Both the position numbers and the translations under genes were made by a program. Of a stretch of DNA of 64,000 bases, positions 62,984 to 64,000 are shown piece by piece. The stretch is taken from the NCBI RefSeq assembly GCF_014836715.1, contig NZ_JACSQI010000010.1, positions 62,001 through 126,000 of the forward strand, read 5' to 3'. Source of the DNA: Escherichia whittamii. Lineage in GTDB: Bacteria; Pseudomonadota; Gammaproteobacteria; Enterobacterales; Enterobacteriaceae. The stretch's first letter is position 1, and each line of letters begins with the position of its first letter. The notes beneath the pieces were generated by a model. The model saw only the letters and a list, made by a program, of their open reading frames with translations. It searched no databases and was not told where the DNA came from.

Positions 62984-64000
62984 TCAGGCGACGAGTTGTT
63001 CCATGATACGTTGATACATACGGGCAAGTAGCTGCAGGTCGGCAGCATTTACACATTCATTAATTTTATGAATGGTAGCATTGACCGGCCCGAGTTCCAC
63101 CACCTGCGCCCCCATGCGAGCAATAAAGCGCCCGTCGGACGTTCCGCCTGTGGTCAGTAGCTGCGGTTTAATTTCATTATAGTGCTCAACGGCGTTCACC
63201 ACCGCATCTACCAGTTTACCGCGTGCTGTCAAAAATGGCTGACCAGAAAGCCACCAGTCGACGGTGTAGCGCAGCTGATATTTATCCAGTAAGGCAAGCA
63301 CCTGCGCTTTGATCATTTCGTCGGTCAGTTCGGTACTAAAACGGAAGTTAAACTGCACAAACAGTTCGCCCGGAATAACATTGTTACTGCCAGTTCCCGC
63401 CTGAATATTGGCAATCTGCATACTGGTTGCCGGGAAGAATTCATTACCCTGATCCCACTCAATGGCCACTAATTCATTAAGGAAAGGCGCTGCGCGATGT
63501 ACCGGGTTGTCAGCCAGATGCGGGTAGGCCACATGCCCCTGCACGCCATGAATAGTGAGGTTGCAGGTTAATGATCCGCGCCGGCCATTTTTCACTACAT
63601 CGCCAACCACTTCGATACTCGACGGCTCACCGACCAGGCAGTAATCCAGCCGTTCATTACGCGCCATTAACGCTTCGACGACTTTTACCGTGCCATTGTG
63701 GGCGCTGGCCTCTTCGTCTGAGGTGATCAGAAACGCCAGTCGGCCTTTATGGTTTGGATGTTGCGCGACAAAACGTTCTGCTGCCACCACCATCGCTGCC
63801 AGCGAGCCTTTCATATCAGCCGCGCCACGCCCGAACAACATGCCATCGCGAATGGTTGGCTCAAATGGTGGGTTGATCCAACGGTCGGCATCGCCAGGGG
63901 GGACTACGTCTGTATGTCCGGCAAAGGCCAATGTTTCTCCTTGCCCACGCCACGCCCAAAAATTCTGCGTATCCGCAAAATCCATGCGTTCAATGGTAAA
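62984..64000 (-). CDS. dapE: Succinyl-diaminopimelate desuccinylase (5' end cut off)
   Basis: Zinc enzyme that removes succinate from N-succinyl-LL-DAP in lysine and peptidoglycan synthesis. 338 codons are present; the full protein is 375, so about 37 N-terminal residues lie beyond the right edge. Seen: metal-binding [24 protein letters not shown], catalytic TSDEEAS, VGEPSS, and the closing [11 protein letters not shown] with IHKINECVN. The internal Met at 63985 is not the real start. Confidence 0.97.
   Translation of the reverse strand, partial: FTIERMDFADTQNFWAWRGQGETLAFAGHTDVVPPGDADRWINPPFEPTIRDGMLFGRGAADMKGSLAAMVVAAERFVAQHPNHKGRLAFLITSDEEASAHNGTVKVVEALMARNERLDYCLVGEPSSIEVVGDVVKNGRRGSLTCNLTIHGVQGHVAYPHLADNPVHRAAPFLNELVAIEWDQGNEFFPATSMQIANIQAGTGSNNVIPGELFVQFNFRFSTELTDEMIKAQVLALLDKYQLRYTVDWWLSGQPFLTARGKLVDAVVNAVEHYNEIKPQLLTTGGTSDGRFIARMGAQVVELGPVNATIHKINECVNAADLQLLARMYQRIMEQLVA

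Overview
This window is chromosomal DNA of Escherichia coli or a very close relative, and not strain K-12. The gene order hscA-fdx-iscX-pepB-sseB-sseA-yfhM-pbpC-ndk-rlmN-rodZ-ispG-hisS-yfgM-bamB-der-yfgJ ... xseA-guaBA ... pdeA-ppx/ppk-purNM-upp-uraA-hda-arsC-bepA-perM-bcp-gcvR-dapA-bamC-purC-ypfJ-tmcA-ypfH-ypfN-dapE is the E. coli backbone as I know it. The proteins are nearly identical to what I recall of K-12. REP/BIME elements and a longer enterobacterial intergenic repeat sit between genes. hscA is cut at the left edge and dapE at the right edge.

Layout. 1-2.4 kb: end of the isc operon (Fe-S assembly). 2.6-6.3 kb: pepB, sseB, the small toxic-protein/antisense-RNA pair timP/timR (not K-12 style annotation, found here by reading the minus strand), and sseA. 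6.5-13.8 kb: yfhM-pbpC, a bacterial alpha-2-macroglobulin directly joined to penicillin-binding protein 1C. 14-23.2 kb: ndk, rlmN, rodZ, ispG, hisS, yfgM, bamB, der, yfgJ. These cover nucleotide balance, rRNA/tRNA modification, cell shape, isoprenoids, translation, outer-membrane assembly and ribosome maturation. 23.4-33.2 kb: an accessory island of about 10 kb between yfgJ and xseA, encoding an intimin-like outer-membrane protein (SinH), a small exported partner (SinI) and a 2141-residue exported repeat protein (Rat-like). It corresponds to the sin/siv-rat part of the Salmonella CS54 island. 33.2-40.5 kb: xseA, guaBA, an orphan SMI1/KNR4-type gene, and the small envelope genes yfgI, yfgH and yfgG. 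40.6-64 kb: pdeA (c-di-GMP), ppk-ppx (polyphosphate), purMN and purC (PurR-type boxes), upp-uraA (uracil salvage), hda (non-ATG start), bepA, perM, bcp, gcvR, dapA-bamC, tmcA, dapE.

Most interesting region. The three island proteins are built from shared parts. SinH and SinI share a C-terminal domain of about 110 residues. SinI and the Rat-like protein share an N-terminal module of about 30 residues. The Rat-like protein has seven tandem repeats of 268-291 residues; each joins an Ig-like domain to a second domain with a conserved Trp-Gly-His-Met, Gly-Trp-Pro and Cys-pair signature that I do not recognise as a named family. I infer a cell-surface export/adhesion system in which SinH is the outer-membrane partner of the two exported proteins, comparable to the ZirT/ZirS/ZirU arrangement. 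Protein names come from recognition and motif reading, not from a database search.
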